Below are positions 17,077-27,800 of a stretch of DNA of 64,000 nt, piece by piece. How positions within the stretch are numbered: the first letter of the stretch is position 1; each line of letters starts with the position of its first letter. The stretch spans positions 1,425,501 through 1,489,500 of the forward strand of contig NZ_CP089980.1 in NCBI RefSeq assembly GCF_021389955.1, written 5' to 3'. A model generated the notes under the pieces. That model was not told the DNA's origin and did not search any database. It saw only the letters and a list, made by a program, of their open reading frames with translations. Position numbers and translations under genes: made by a program. This DNA comes from Fulvivirga maritima (GTDB lineage Bacteria > Bacteroidota > Bacteroidia > Cytophagales > Cyclobacteriaceae).

Positions 17077-18480
17077 ATGGATTATCAAGTAACAGTAATA
17101 GGCTCAGGACCTGGCGGCTATGTGGCTGCAATAAGAGCTGCCCAACTCGGCTTTAAAACTGCCATTATTGAAAAATATAATACATTAGGAGGTACTTGCC
17201 TTAATGTGGGATGTATCCCCTCAAAGGCTTTATTAGACTCTACTGAGCATTTTCATAATGCTGCGAACCACTTTAAAGAGCATGGTATTGATATTAATAC
17301 CCCTAAGGCTAACCTAAAACAAATGATCAGTCGTAAAGCTGACGTGGTAAAACAAACTTGCGACGGGATAGAATTCCTAATGAAGAAAAATAAAATAGAT
17401 GTTCTTCATGGAGTAGGGTCATTTGTTGATAAAAATACTATTAAAATCACCCCTTCAGAAGGAGACGCTAAGCAAATAACTACAGAAAAAGTAATTATAG
17501 CCACAGGCTCTAAACCAGCTGATCTTCCATTTGCTAAAATTGATAAAGATAGAATCATCAGCAGTACAGAAGCTTTAGAGCTAAAAGAAATACCCAAACA
17601 TTTAATAGTAATGGGGGGTGGTGTTATCGGTATGGAGTTAGGTTCTGTTTATGCCAGAATAGGCGCTAAAGTTACAGTAGTAGAGTACCTTGATCGTATC
17701 ATACCTACTATGGACAGCACTATGAGTAAAGAACTGACCAGAACCAGTAAAAAGAATCTTGGTATAGACTTCAAAACCAGTCATAAAGTAACTTCTGTTG
17801 AAAATAAAGGTAAAGAGGTAGTAGTGAAAGCAGAAGACAAAAAAGGTAATGAGGTAGAGATAAAAGGAGATTACTGTCTGGTAGCCATAGGTAGAAAGCC
17901 TTATACTGAAGGACTCAGCCTTGAGAACGTCGGCATTAAAACTGACGAAAGGGGCAGAATAGAAACTGATGAGCACTTAAAAACAAGTGTTGATAATATC
18001 TATGCCATCGGTGATGTGGTAAAAGGAGCTATGCTAGCACACAAAGCAGAAGAAGAAGGCGTTATGGTGGCGGAGCAATTTGCCGGACAAAAGCCGCATA
18101 TTAATTATAGATTAATCCCTGGTGTAGTATATACATGGCCAGAAGTAGCAGGAGTAGGATATACCGAAGAAGAGCTTAAAGAAAATGGAAGCGAGTATAA
18201 AGTTGGCTCATTTCCTTTCAAAGCCTTAGGTAGGGCCCGAGCTAGTATGGATACTGATGGTCAGGTGAAAATACTGGCAGATAAAAACACTGATGAGATT
18301 CTAGGCATACATATTACCGGCCCAAGAGCTGCTGATATGATTGCTGCTGGTGTTACGGCTATGGAATACCGTGCTGCTGCTGAAGACGTATCTAGAATGT
18401 CTCACGCACACCCTACATACATGGAAGCTGTAAAAGAAGCTTGCCTGGCAGCTACTGATAACAGAGCGCTACACGTATAA
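17077..18480 (+). CDS. lpdA: Dihydrolipoyl dehydrogenase (E3)
   Basis: Reoxidises the lipoyl groups of 2-oxoacid dehydrogenase complexes and passes electrons to NAD+ via FAD. It is 467 residues, normal length. FAD-binding VIGSGPGGYVAAIRAAQLG is at the start; the redox disulfide Cys41/Cys46 lies in GGTCLNVGCIPSKALL; NAD-binding GGGVIGMELGSVYARIGAKV is near 184; YAIGDVVKGAMLAHKAEEEG is the second FAD motif; and the C-terminal SHAHPTYMEAVKEA carries the catalytic His-Glu pair. It ends the sucA-sucB operon and completes the OGDH complex; it may also serve other 2-oxoacid dehydrogenases. Confidence 0.97.
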   Translation: MDYQVTVIGSGPGGYVAAIRAAQLGFKTAIIEKYNTLGGTCLNVGCIPSKALLDSTEHFHNAANHFKEHGIDINTPKANLKQMISRKADVVKQTCDGIEFLMKKNKIDVLHGVGSFVDKNTIKITPSEGDAKQITTEKVIIATGSKPADLPFAKIDKDRIISSTEALELKEIPKHLIVMGGGVIGMELGSVYARIGAKVTVVEYLDRIIPTMDSTMSKELTRTSKKNLGIDFKTSHKVTSVENKGKEVVVKAEDKKGNEVEIKGDYCLVAIGRKPYTEGLSLENVGIKTDERGRIETDEHLKTSVDNIYAIGDVVKGAMLAHKAEEEGVMVAEQFAGQKPHINYRLIPGVVYTWPEVAGVGYTEEELKENGSEYKVGSFPFKALGRARASMDTDGQVKILADKNTDEILGIHITGPRAADMIAAGVTAMEYRAAAEDVSRMSHAHPTYMEAVKEACLAATDNRALHV

Positions 18481-18497
18481 TATTGTTAAACAAATAA

Positions 18498-18533
18498 AAA
18501 GGCTGCCTCTTAAAAAAGGGCAGCCTTTATCTT
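18498..18533 (+). terminator. Terminator after lpdA
   Basis: A 10-bp stem (AAAGGCTGCC, 18498-18507, with GGCAGCCTTT, 18519-18528), then a T-rich tail. The downstream rhomboid ATG lies only 7 bases past the hairpin, with a near -7 box (TATCTTTT) overlapping the tail. Confidence 0.75.
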
Positions 18534-18535
18534 TT

Positions 18536-19159
18536 ATGATCTCAGTTACTGTCATTCTTATTGCCATAAATGTTATTCTTTCACTCTATGCCTGGAATAA
18601 CAACCACATTATGAATAAGTGGATTTTTAATCCATACAGCGTTAATAAATACAAGCAATATTACAGGTTCATTACCAGTGGCTTCATCCATAATGATACA
18701 TTGCATCTCATCTTCAATATGTTTGTATTATGGATGTTTGGCAAAAACATTGAATACATCTTCACTACTATTTTTGGCTCTATTGGCCTCGTTATATACG
18801 CTGCCATGTTTTTACTAGGCATTATAGTAGCAGACATCCCCACCTACCTAAAACATAAAGAACACGCCTACTACAATGCTTTAGGCGCATCAGGCGGAGT
18901 TTCATCTATACTGTTTAGCTTCGTACTATTCGCCCCCAATGAACCTCTCTATTTATATGGAATTATTGGTTTACCAGGACTGGCATGGGCTGCCATTTAT
19001 GTAGCATACTCTATATACATGGGTAAAAAAGGAGGCGACAACATCAACCACGACGCCCACCTCTGGGGAGGATTATTCGGTATTGCCTTCACTATTGGCG
19101 TATACCCAGAAGTACTGCTCCACTTCTTCAATCAACTAAAGGATTTTAGTTTGTTTTGA
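18536..19159 (+). CDS. Rhomboid family intramembrane serine protease
   Basis: Cleaves transmembrane substrates within the membrane. It is 207 residues with about six hydrophobic segments. The catalytic dyad is Ser119 in GASGG (GxSG) and His175 in HDAHLWGG. The HLIFN element (His57, Asn61) of the oxyanion region is also present. No extra cytoplasmic domain. The physiological substrate is unknown. The ATG lies directly behind the lpdA terminator, so any separate transcript would have almost no leader. A stretch of 196 bases without a gene follows (19160-19355) with only A/T-rich sequence. Confidence 0.93.
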   Translation: MISVTVILIAINVILSLYAWNNNHIMNKWIFNPYSVNKYKQYYRFITSGFIHNDTLHLIFNMFVLWMFGKNIEYIFTTIFGSIGLVIYAAMFLLGIIVADIPTYLKHKEHAYYNALGASGGVSSILFSFVLFAPNEPLYLYGIIGLPGLAWAAIYVAYSIYMGKKGGDNINHDAHLWGGLFGIAFTIGVYPEVLLHFFNQLKDFSLF

Positions 19160-19355
19160 GATTGAGTTGATTGATTTCCTACTATTGCCAAACTAATATT
19201 CATTTATTTTAACATCTGATGCTTAAAGGATAAACCACTCATCCTATACAGTAACCTCTCCATTATTTTAAAATAAAATATTTTCTATCTTATTTATAAC
19301 TTAGGATATGTTTTCTTTTGAAATTCTTGCCAGTCATTCACCAATAAATTATAGA

Positions 19356-22031
19356 ATGTATAATTCAATAATTAAAAAATTCCTTCTTTTAATAACTATA
19401 TCCTTACTATTTCTACCTCTGTGTTCTGCTCAAAATAGCGGAAACGTAAACAGAATTACTATTAACCCTAGTTACAATGGAACGAAAGTGGTTGATGCAT
19501 TAAAGGCAATAGAAAGTGAGTACAGTGTAAACATCCTTTATAACGAAGAAACTATTCAAGGATTTACGCTTACAGGCATTACTAAACCCTTTAAACTAAT
19601 AACATTTCTTAGGCTATTGTTAGTTGGTTACTCCGTTATTCCGGTTGAAAACAATACCTTACTAATACTAGAAGAAAAATATGAAAAAGACGTTCCTGAA
19701 ATCAATGCGAGTTATATCCTATTAAAAATCAACTCCAAAAAACTTATAAAAGGCACCGTATTCGATGGTGAAACTAACGCTCCTATTATAGGAGCATATG
19801 TACAGCTTCCAATGGAGGACAAAGGTACAATTACAGACACAGATGGAAATTTTACTATAAAAACAACAAACAAAGTTAATCTGCTTCAAATCAAATACAT
19901 TGGTTATTCCACTAAAAATATGCTTGTAGGCATAAGTTCTACTAGCTCTAAGACAGAAGAAGAATTCTACCTGTTTGAATCTTATACAGAATTAAGTGGT
20001 GTAGAAATTACTGCTGAAAGACAAGACAGGAATGTTACAGAGCAGATAACAGGAATTGAAAAAATGGGAGTAGAATCTATTAAAAGCCTTCCAACATTTT
20101 TAGGGGAAGTAGATCCATTAAAAAGTTTAACTACGCTCCCAGGGATTAGCTCAGCAGGCGATGTAACTGCAGGAATAAATGTTAGGGGAGGAGAAACAGG
20201 TCAAAACCTTATACATCAGGATGGAGCGCTTATTTACAATCCCACTCATTTATTCGGATTTTTTTCAGGTTTCAATCCAGATATGGTCAATAATGTTACA
20301 CTATATAAAGGTGGAGGTCCTGCTTCACAAGGAGGCAGAGTTTCTTCAATTTTAAATATTGGCCTAAGAAATGGCAATGAAGATAAACACATTATAAAAG
20401 GTGGTTTAGGTATAATATCAAGCAGGTTAATGATAGAGGGCCCAATCAAAAAAGGACGGACCTCCTATATGCTAGGAGGTAGAATATCATATAGTAATTG
20501 GTTAATCAATTCCGTTCAAAATATACAATTAGAAAATAGTGCCGCCAATTTTCACGATGTCACAGGAAAAATATTTCATAAAATAGATAACAAAAATTAT
20601 ATCACTTTATCGGGTTATTATAGTTATGATGACTTTCAACTCGCCAAAGATTCTATATTCAACTGGAATACCAAGAATTTAAGTTTAAAATGGGATCATA
20701 CGAAAAATGAGAATCTATCAACTTCTCTGACTGTTTCAGGCAGCAGATATCATACTATTGTGGACAACACTGAAGCCACTGCTATGTCTACTTCCAAAAA
20801 TGGGATTAATACCTACAGAGCTGCATATGATATTAACTTCAATCAAAAAGGTAGAAATCACCATCAAATAGGTATTGGAACCACAGCTTCAGAAATAAAC
20901 CCAGGGCAATTGATGGCGTCTCATAACAGTAATGTTCAGGAAATCAAACTAAGAAAGCAGCGTCTTTTAGAGCCTTATATCTATGGAGAAGGTAATTTTA
21001 ACCTAGGGCTAAAATGGTCATTTAATGCCGGTATTCGAATAACTTCTGCATTTCGTTTTGGAGATGATCTAATATACAATTTTAACCAAGAAAGCTTAGA
21101 TGGCAGGTCTCCTCATATAACAGACACAACTCAATATAATAAAGGAGAATTAATGTTTTCGGATATTAATATAGAACCAAGAATATCCTTTAGATACTTA
21201 TTATCCAAATCCACTTCATTAAAGGCTAGTTACTTCAGAACCCATCAGTATATGCACTTAGTTTCCAATACTACCATTCCTATGCCTACAGATTATTGGA
21301 TTGCAAGTAGTGATAATTTGAAACCTCAAAGAGGTGATCAGCTTTCTTTCGGTATATTCCAAAACATAAACCATTCGGAATATGAGATCTCCGCAGAGGG
21401 CTATTACAAAATCATCGATAACACTATAGACTATATTGAAGGAGCCAATTTAACTCTCAATCAAGCAATAGAAACTAATTTATTACAAGGCAAAGGACGC
21501 GCTTATGGTTTGGAATTTCAGGTTAAAAAAAATACCGGGAAATTTGATGGTTGGATTTCTTACACTTATTCCCGAAGCGAAAAGAAATTTAACCCGAGTA
21601 ACCCTGAACTAGAAATAAATAATGGCAATTACTACCCCTCAATTTATGACCAACCTCATAATTTATCCATTATTCTAAATTACCATTTCAGTGAAAGAAC
21701 CACTCTAAGTAGTAACTTCCAATACAGCACCGGGAGACCCATTACTATTCCCACCTCAAAATTTTCCTATGGACCATATCTTTCTGTGTTAAATTACTCT
21801 GAACGTAATGCGTATAGAATGCCGAATTATCATAGACTAGATTTATCACTTACCATTAAGGACAGAAACTATAAAGACAGATTTATCACAGGAGAATGGG
21901 TGATTTCTATCTACAATTTATACGGCAGAAAAAATGCATATTCTATATATTTTAATACAACAGGACTAGCCCATAAACTTTCAATATTAGGAAGTATGTT
22001 TCCCTCAATCTCTTACAATTTCAAAATATAA
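19356..22031 (+). CDS. TonB-dependent receptor with STN and carboxypeptidase-like domains
   Basis: An outer-membrane active transporter, 891 residues from the ATG at 19356 (an in-frame ATG at 19308 would place 16 non-signal residues before the signal peptide KKFLLLITISLLFLPLCSAQ). Order: STN domain (about 30-110), the signalling domain found in FecA-type transducers; a CarboxypepD_reg-like domain (about 128-215, GTVFDGETNAPIIGAYVQL); plug (about 225-335, with INVRGGETGQNLIHQDGA); then a 22-strand barrel ending SISYNFKI. It is followed 52 bases later by a DUF4249 lipoprotein, its usual partner. No ECF sigma/FecR pair lies nearby. The substrate is unknown. Confidence 0.9.
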   Translation: MYNSIIKKFLLLITISLLFLPLCSAQNSGNVNRITINPSYNGTKVVDALKAIESEYSVNILYNEETIQGFTLTGITKPFKLITFLRLLLVGYSVIPVENNTLLILEEKYEKDVPEINASYILLKINSKKLIKGTVFDGETNAPIIGAYVQLPMEDKGTITDTDGNFTIKTTNKVNLLQIKYIGYSTKNMLVGISSTSSKTEEEFYLFESYTELSGVEITAERQDRNVTEQITGIEKMGVESIKSLPTFLGEVDPLKSLTTLPGISSAGDVTAGINVRGGETGQNLIHQDGALIYNPTHLFGFFSGFNPDMVNNVTLYKGGGPASQGGRVSSILNIGLRNGNEDKHIIKGGLGIISSRLMIEGPIKKGRTSYMLGGRISYSNWLINSVQNIQLENSAANFHDVTGKIFHKIDNKNYITLSGYYSYDDFQLAKDSIFNWNTKNLSLKWDHTKNENLSTSLTVSGSRYHTIVDNTEATAMSTSKNGINTYRAAYDINFNQKGRNHHQIGIGTTASEINPGQLMASHNSNVQEIKLRKQRLLEPYIYGEGNFNLGLKWSFNAGIRITSAFRFGDDLIYNFNQESLDGRSPHITDTTQYNKGELMFSDINIEPRISFRYLLSKSTSLKASYFRTHQYMHLVSNTTIPMPTDYWIASSDNLKPQRGDQLSFGIFQNINHSEYEISAEGYYKIIDNTIDYIEGANLTLNQAIETNLLQGKGRAYGLEFQVKKNTGKFDGWISYTYSRSEKKFNPSNPELEINNGNYYPSIYDQPHNLSIILNYHFSERTTLSSNFQYSTGRPITIPTSKFSYGPYLSVLNYSERNAYRMPNYHRLDLSLTIKDRNYKDRFITGEWVISIYNLYGRKNAYSIYFNTTGLAHKLSILGSMFPSISYNFKI

Positions 22032-22083
22032 AGCATAACCGTAAGGATCTTCATTAATATTTTTCTGTTCTAATTATTAACAC

Positions 22084-23211
22084 ATGCTAATAAAAGAAAT
22101 AAATATATACAACCAACTTAGGATACTCATATTAATAATCTGCATCACATCAATCCTATCATGTGTTGAATCCTATGAATTTGATACCAAGAATCAAGAA
22201 CCAGGAGTAGTGGTAGAAAGCTACATATCTAACAAATCCTATAATGACACAAAATGTTATCCTTCTGAAGGCCGATACTTTAAAGTTCTATTAAAATATA
22301 ACAGTTTACCTAGTAATGTACGTGATTCTAGCATAGCTAATGCCATAGTCATGTTAGAATCATCTTCCGGATCAACATGGTTTTATACCGAGATTGATAA
22401 GGGTGCATATTCTTTGTTAGATGATGACTTTAAAGCTACATATGAACAGCAATATAGACTCAATATAACTTTACCTAATAACACAGAAATAACCTCTTCC
22501 TGGCAAAAACTTCCTACTCCAGACACTCAGCTTGGCGAAGTCCATTTCGAAGAAACAATTCTTAGAAGCTATATAGATAAAGGAGACGAGAAACAATTAG
22601 AAGAAAATGATGGAATCAATGTCAGAATTAATACTACAGCAGATTCAAATCAATATTATAAATGGCAATTCGAACCGTTGTGGCTCTATAAAGCACCATA
22701 CGCCAGTATAGGCACTCCAGGATATCAATGCTGGATAAAAGGAACTTACTACCTAAATGACTATCAATTAAAAAATATAAGTGCAGACAATTCAGACGCA
22801 AACCTATTCTCACTAGAAATAACCGGTAACGAAAAAATTTATGAATACTTCTCGGTATTAATTACCCAGCAAGTTATGAATTCAAATTCATACAATTTTT
22901 GGATGGAAATGAAAGAACAAAATCAAAATTCAGGATTATTTGATGAACCTCCAGTGTCATTACAAACCAATTACACCTCTTCTGATAAATCTATACCAGT
23001 ATTTGGATACTTTAGTGTTTACACCGAGAACGCTACTAGATGGGTTTTTGATAAAGACAAGTTGAGCTATCCTATAGAAAATGACCTAAGAGCCCAATGC
23101 GACTCGCATATCTGTGTTGGCGGCCCTTGTCCTCCACCCTCATGCAGTGATTGCTTACTATATATGAATGGTTCACCTACAAACTCTGCTCCTGAATGGT
23201 GGGAAGAATAG
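22084..23211 (+). CDS. DUF4249 family lipoprotein
   Basis: 375 residues with a signal peptide and lipobox-like ITSILSC (Cys27). DUF4249 proteins accompany TonB receptors with STN domains in Bacteroidota and are thought to sit as surface or periplasmic partners in uptake of an unknown ligand. Family hallmarks are GVVVESYISN after the lipidated Cys, a central beta-rich part, and a Cys-containing C-terminus ending in an aromatic pair (CSDCLLYMNG, then PEWWEE). The last 40 residues contain six cysteines (CDSHICVGGPCPPPSCSDC), likely disulfides. It probably forms an operon with the receptor upstream. Confidence 0.85.
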   Translation: MLIKEINIYNQLRILILIICITSILSCVESYEFDTKNQEPGVVVESYISNKSYNDTKCYPSEGRYFKVLLKYNSLPSNVRDSSIANAIVMLESSSGSTWFYTEIDKGAYSLLDDDFKATYEQQYRLNITLPNNTEITSSWQKLPTPDTQLGEVHFEETILRSYIDKGDEKQLEENDGINVRINTTADSNQYYKWQFEPLWLYKAPYASIGTPGYQCWIKGTYYLNDYQLKNISADNSDANLFSLEITGNEKIYEYFSVLITQQVMNSNSYNFWMEMKEQNQNSGLFDEPPVSLQTNYTSSDKSIPVFGYFSVYTENATRWVFDKDKLSYPIENDLRAQCDSHICVGGPCPPPSCSDCLLYMNGSPTNSAPEWWEE

Positions 23212-23326
23212 ATTTAATGATTAAAATCATTTAAACAACTATCTTCATGAAAGGTAAATTTATCTCATGATTAATCCCATTAATAAGCTTTAATCTCACG
23301 TACTATTATGTCTAAAGTTTGACAAA

Positions 23327-23361
23327 TTAAAAAGGCTTCGAATAATTCGAAGCCTTTTTAA
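23327..23361. terminator. Bidirectional terminator between the DUF4249 and SusD genes
   Basis: A perfect 17-bp inverted repeat (23327-23343 with 23345-23361) around one central base, with A and T runs at its ends. It serves both convergent genes. Confidence 0.85.
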
Positions 23362-23382
23362 TTTATTCCAAAATTCTGAAGA

Positions 23383-24834
23383 TTAATTTACATCCCAGAA
23401 AATACTTGTTGTTGTATTATCTGCACCCATTGCTGAAATAGCTGCATTATAGCTAGCCACATTAATTAACCTCTCTTCTGTTGGATAAATAATTCTTTTA
23501 GGATTCTCTAATCCACTAGAAGGAGCAACTGCCAATACAGGATAATCCAATCTTCTTGCCTCTGTCCAAGCTTCATGGCCTTGTCCATAAAAAGCAATAT
23601 ACTTTTGATTACCTATCTTTTCTCTCCAAGTTCCTTCAGCTGTTGCATAGTTCACACTACTTTGAGACAAATAATCAGCAGCTTGACTCTCAGAGAGCCC
23701 CCAGTAACTAAAAGAAGCCCTTATACCAGCAGCATAATAATCTGCCGCTGAACCGTCAGTAATTATACCTCTCTCCACTGCTTCTGCCAATCCAAATTGA
23801 ACGGAAGCATAATCCATCAATGTCCCTGCATAAGAGGCATCAACTATTGATTCAGTTGGATGCGTTAATTCTTCGTATGCGTTACCAGTGACTCCATAAT
23901 CACCTCCTTCATAAGGTGTAACATTATCATCAAAATAAACATCACTTCTAGGATCATTGAAATCGTTTAATAAGTCAATGAAATTTTGTGTAACCACAAA
24001 ATCACTAGCTCTACTGTCTATTTCAAAATAATCATAAATCGGGTTAACATATGGTTGTGTTCCAGTAAAATGAATTTGCGTATTATCATCATTTGAAGCA
24101 AATACGCCTGTATTAACAGCTGCAGTAACAAGTTCAGATGACCAAGTAGGGTTTATATCAGCTACTCTTAATCCAATCTTCAACTGTAATGAAGCAGCAA
24201 ATTTCAACCATTTGGTCATATCTCCTTCATATATTAAATCTTCATCCGCTTCAAATCCTGTCTGATCAGTACTTATTAAAGAAATAGCAGAAGACAAGCT
24301 ATCAGCAATAGCTGTATATACTGTCTCACCACTCTCATAAACTGGCGTAATATTATTCAAATCTAATGCTTCTCTAAAAGGTATGTATCCGAAGTTATCT
24401 ACCAAATATTGATAAGCAAATACTTCCATGATTTTCACCATAGCCAATCTATTATTATGTTGACTTGTGAATGGCTCTCCCAAATCTTCCTCTGATCTTA
24501 AAATCTCCTTAGCCCTTGCCAACTCATATAAACCTTCCGTATATATATTATCCCATATTGTTCCTCCTACATTGCGGTTTGCTGCATCATAGCCAGACTC
24601 TTGTATGTAGGTTGTCTGAGTAAAGTAGTTAGCCCATATAAGAGAAACATTAGCATTATAGTCAATATCAACAAATTGTTTTGCAATATTATACTGACCG
24701 TAAGTAAAAAGAGGGGCAGCATCAATTTCTTGTGCATTCTTTGGATCAACATTAAGATCCGTCAAATCATCATCACAAGCCTGCATAGCAAAAACTAAAG
24801 CTAACAGACATATTATATAATTAAATCTTTTCAT
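23383..24834 (-). CDS. SusD/RagB-like substrate-binding lipoprotein
   Basis: A surface-exposed nutrient-binding lipoprotein that caps a SusC-type receptor. It is 483 residues with a lipobox at FAMQAC (Cys20), followed by an acidic CDDDLTDLNVDP. It resembles the SusD-like_2 branch: DNIYTEGLYELARAKEIL, a TPR-like helical core (KWLKFAASLQLKIGLRVADI) and the terminal QKYIAFYGQGHEAWTEARRL with PKRIIYPTEER. The partner SusC gene lies 12 bases upstream in the same direction. No glycosidase, peptidase or regulator gene flanks the pair, so the substrate cannot be guessed from context; this branch also includes peptide and other non-glycan systems. Confidence 0.92.
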   Translation of the reverse strand: MKRFNYIICLLALVFAMQACDDDLTDLNVDPKNAQEIDAAPLFTYGQYNIAKQFVDIDYNANVSLIWANYFTQTTYIQESGYDAANRNVGGTIWDNIYTEGLYELARAKEILRSEEDLGEPFTSQHNNRLAMVKIMEVFAYQYLVDNFGYIPFREALDLNNITPVYESGETVYTAIADSLSSAISLISTDQTGFEADEDLIYEGDMTKWLKFAASLQLKIGLRVADINPTWSSELVTAAVNTGVFASNDDNTQIHFTGTQPYVNPIYDYFEIDSRASDFVVTQNFIDLLNDFNDPRSDVYFDDNVTPYEGGDYGVTGNAYEELTHPTESIVDASYAGTLMDYASVQFGLAEAVERGIITDGSAADYYAAGIRASFSYWGLSESQAADYLSQSSVNYATAEGTWREKIGNQKYIAFYGQGHEAWTEARRLDYPVLAVAPSSGLENPKRIIYPTEERLINVASYNAAISAMGADNTTTSIFWDVN

Positions 24835-24846
24835 CCTTGATAATCC

Positions 24847-27800
24847 TTAAAATTGTACTCTTACATTAAATCCATACTCTTTAGTAGCAGGTAAAGCTCC
24901 GTTCTGGATACCTTGACTATTACCAGAACTAGCACTAAACTCTGGATCTCCATAAGGAAGATTCTTATCTATTATCCATAGGTTACGTCCATAAACACCA
25001 ACTGTAACGTCTTGCAAAAATGTCTTACTAATTACACTTGAAGGTAATCTATAATTTAACGTTACCTCCCTAAGTTTGATATAACTAGCATCATATACTA
25101 GGCTTGCATCAGGGGCATAACCTCCCGTTTCTACTGAACCTCCATAATATCCAAATGGCGTCTCATAAGTACTTGCATCAGCTCTTACCGTATTCACTGC
25201 CCCATCTGCTGTAACTCCATCTAGAAGTACACCGCCTCCTTCACTAACAGGATCCCTTACCGGGTTACCTAACTCATTTAAACCAGCTGTCTCTTCATAA
25301 AGCCCTGTAGCTCTACCAAAACCCATATCATAGTTAACTATGTCACCTCCATGCTGAATATCAATTAAGAAGCTGAAAGATAAATTCTTATAACTGAAAG
25401 TATTATTCACTCCAGCATTCCAATCTGGCTGAATATTACCAATTATCTCAGTTGTTGATTCTGACATTAGGTATTTACCATCACTACCTACCACTCGTTT
25501 ACCATTTAGGTATACATAATCAGAACCTGTTATAGCCCCATAAGCTTCGCCTTTTCTTGCATTAATTGCAGTTGACCACGCTGAATAAATTAATAAGTTT
25601 TCTCCACCTTCAAATAAAGAAACTACTTTATTTCTGTTTCGAGACCAGTTTACATTAACCCCCCATTCAAAATCTGAGGTTCTTACTGGAGCACCAAAAA
25701 GTGAAACTTCAATACCTTTATTTTCCATTTCACCAGCATTTACAAATCTATAGTTAAAGCCTGTTGCCTTAGATACTTGAACTGGTAAAATTTGATTGGT
25801 TGTATTCTTTTTATATAACGACAAATCCAATCTTACTCTATTATCAAGAGCACTCATTTCTAACCCCAATTCCAATTCTTCCGTTGTTTCAGGTTCCAAA
25901 TCTGGATTGTTCGCAGTATCATCTATAAAGTATAGAGGTGTTGATCCATATGGAGTTGCCGCCTGATAAGTATTCAACAAACTATAAGGTTGTGCATCAC
26001 TTGTTACTTGGGCCCATCCTAATCGAACTTTCCCCATGTTTAACCAAGATTGATCCATTAACTCACTAAAAATAAAACTTCCTGCCACTGATGGGTAAAG
26101 GTATGTGTTATTATCTTCAGGTAATGTAGATGACTTATCTACTCTTAATGTGGCATCTAAATATAATAAATCATTATACCCAAATGTTGCCTGACCGTAA
26201 TATCCAAATTTTCTGACATGTGTATCTGTTTCAGTAGGAGGGTTAAGCGCACTTACAGAATTGCTCAAAGCATATACTCCATCAACGACTAGACCTCCAT
26301 TTGTAGAACTTCTTGTACTGTTGATCCTAGTATTTTTTATTGAAACTCCTAAAAGGCCATTAAAAGAAAACTTATCAGTTATGTTCTTATTAAACTGTAA
26401 AATAAAATCACTGTTGTAAGCTTCAAAAGTTCTATGATATTTAGAGTAACTTGGTTGCGCTAAACTTCCCACAGCCATTCGCTCTTCTTGCAAATCACTA
26501 TAGCTATCCACCCCAAATCTAGCCATAGCTTTCATCCATTCAGTAATTTCGTAGTTTACTTGAAATTTACCAAAAAACCTATTCCTTCTATCAGTTTCAT
26601 AATTCTCATTCAATACAAAATATGGATTATTGAAGTAATGTGGTGACACATCTGTATTTGAATTGGGATTCCAAGTTATATTTTGTCCTGTCTGGTTATA
26701 TGCCTGCTCTTGAGCTTTAAGATCTACATTAGTTTGAAACCATTGTCTTAAACCTTGTACTACGTTACCACCATCGTACCCAGTTCCATATCTACCTTTA
26801 CCCTCCGTGCGGAAATAAGACATTTTACCATCTACTGATAATTTTTCAGATAAGTTATAACTCGCATTAAAATCAATAACATCTCTGGTTATCTCACTAT
26901 TTGGCAAAATTCCCGTTCTATTGTCATGAGTGTATCCCGCTCTAAATGACCCCTTTTCATTACCTCCTTGAAAACTTAAACTTGTAACATTTGAAACTCC
27001 TGTCTCAAAAATATAATCAGGTCCATTTTCAGCACCAACCCAAGGTTGAGGCTGCATGTATGTATCCAATTCTGGATATAATGACTCCCATGTGTATACT
27101 AAAAGGTTAGGATCGTAAGCAGCACCAAACGATGCATCTTCACCAACCGGCACCAAAAGGTCTAGTTGCCCATCCCCATTTACATCCCTATCATAAAAAT
27201 AATCTGATGTGTCTCCATATCCAGGACTATATCCCGCCCCATAGCTATTTTGATATTTAGGAAATGTCTTTTTATCAAAAACACTAAAAGAAGTATTATG
27301 ATTTAAAGTCACTCCTATTCCTTTTTGCTTTGATCCCTTTTTCGTTGTGATCAAAACAACTCCGTTTGCCGCATCAGATCCATAAAGAGCAGCAGCAGTA
27401 GCACCTTTTAACACTGAGATAGATGCGATACTTTCTGGGTCGATATCAGAAGCAGCATTACCATAGTCATAACCACCGCCTCCAGTTTGCTGATCTGCAG
27501 TATTTAAGTTACTGTTACTGATAGGAATACCATCAACAACAAATAATACTTGGTTATTTCCAGTCAAAGAGTTAGATCCCCTAACTACAGCATTAACAGA
27601 ACCTCCAAGAGAGTTACTTTTTTTAATATTAAGTCCTGAAACTTTACCAGATAAAGAACTAATAAAACTTCCTTCTTTTGCTTTAGAAACGGCATCTCCT
27701 GATACTTCCTGAACAGAATACCCTAAAGATCTTTCCTCCCTCTCAATACCTAAGGCTGTTACTACAACCTCTCCAAGTTGTTGAACATCCTCCTGCATCT

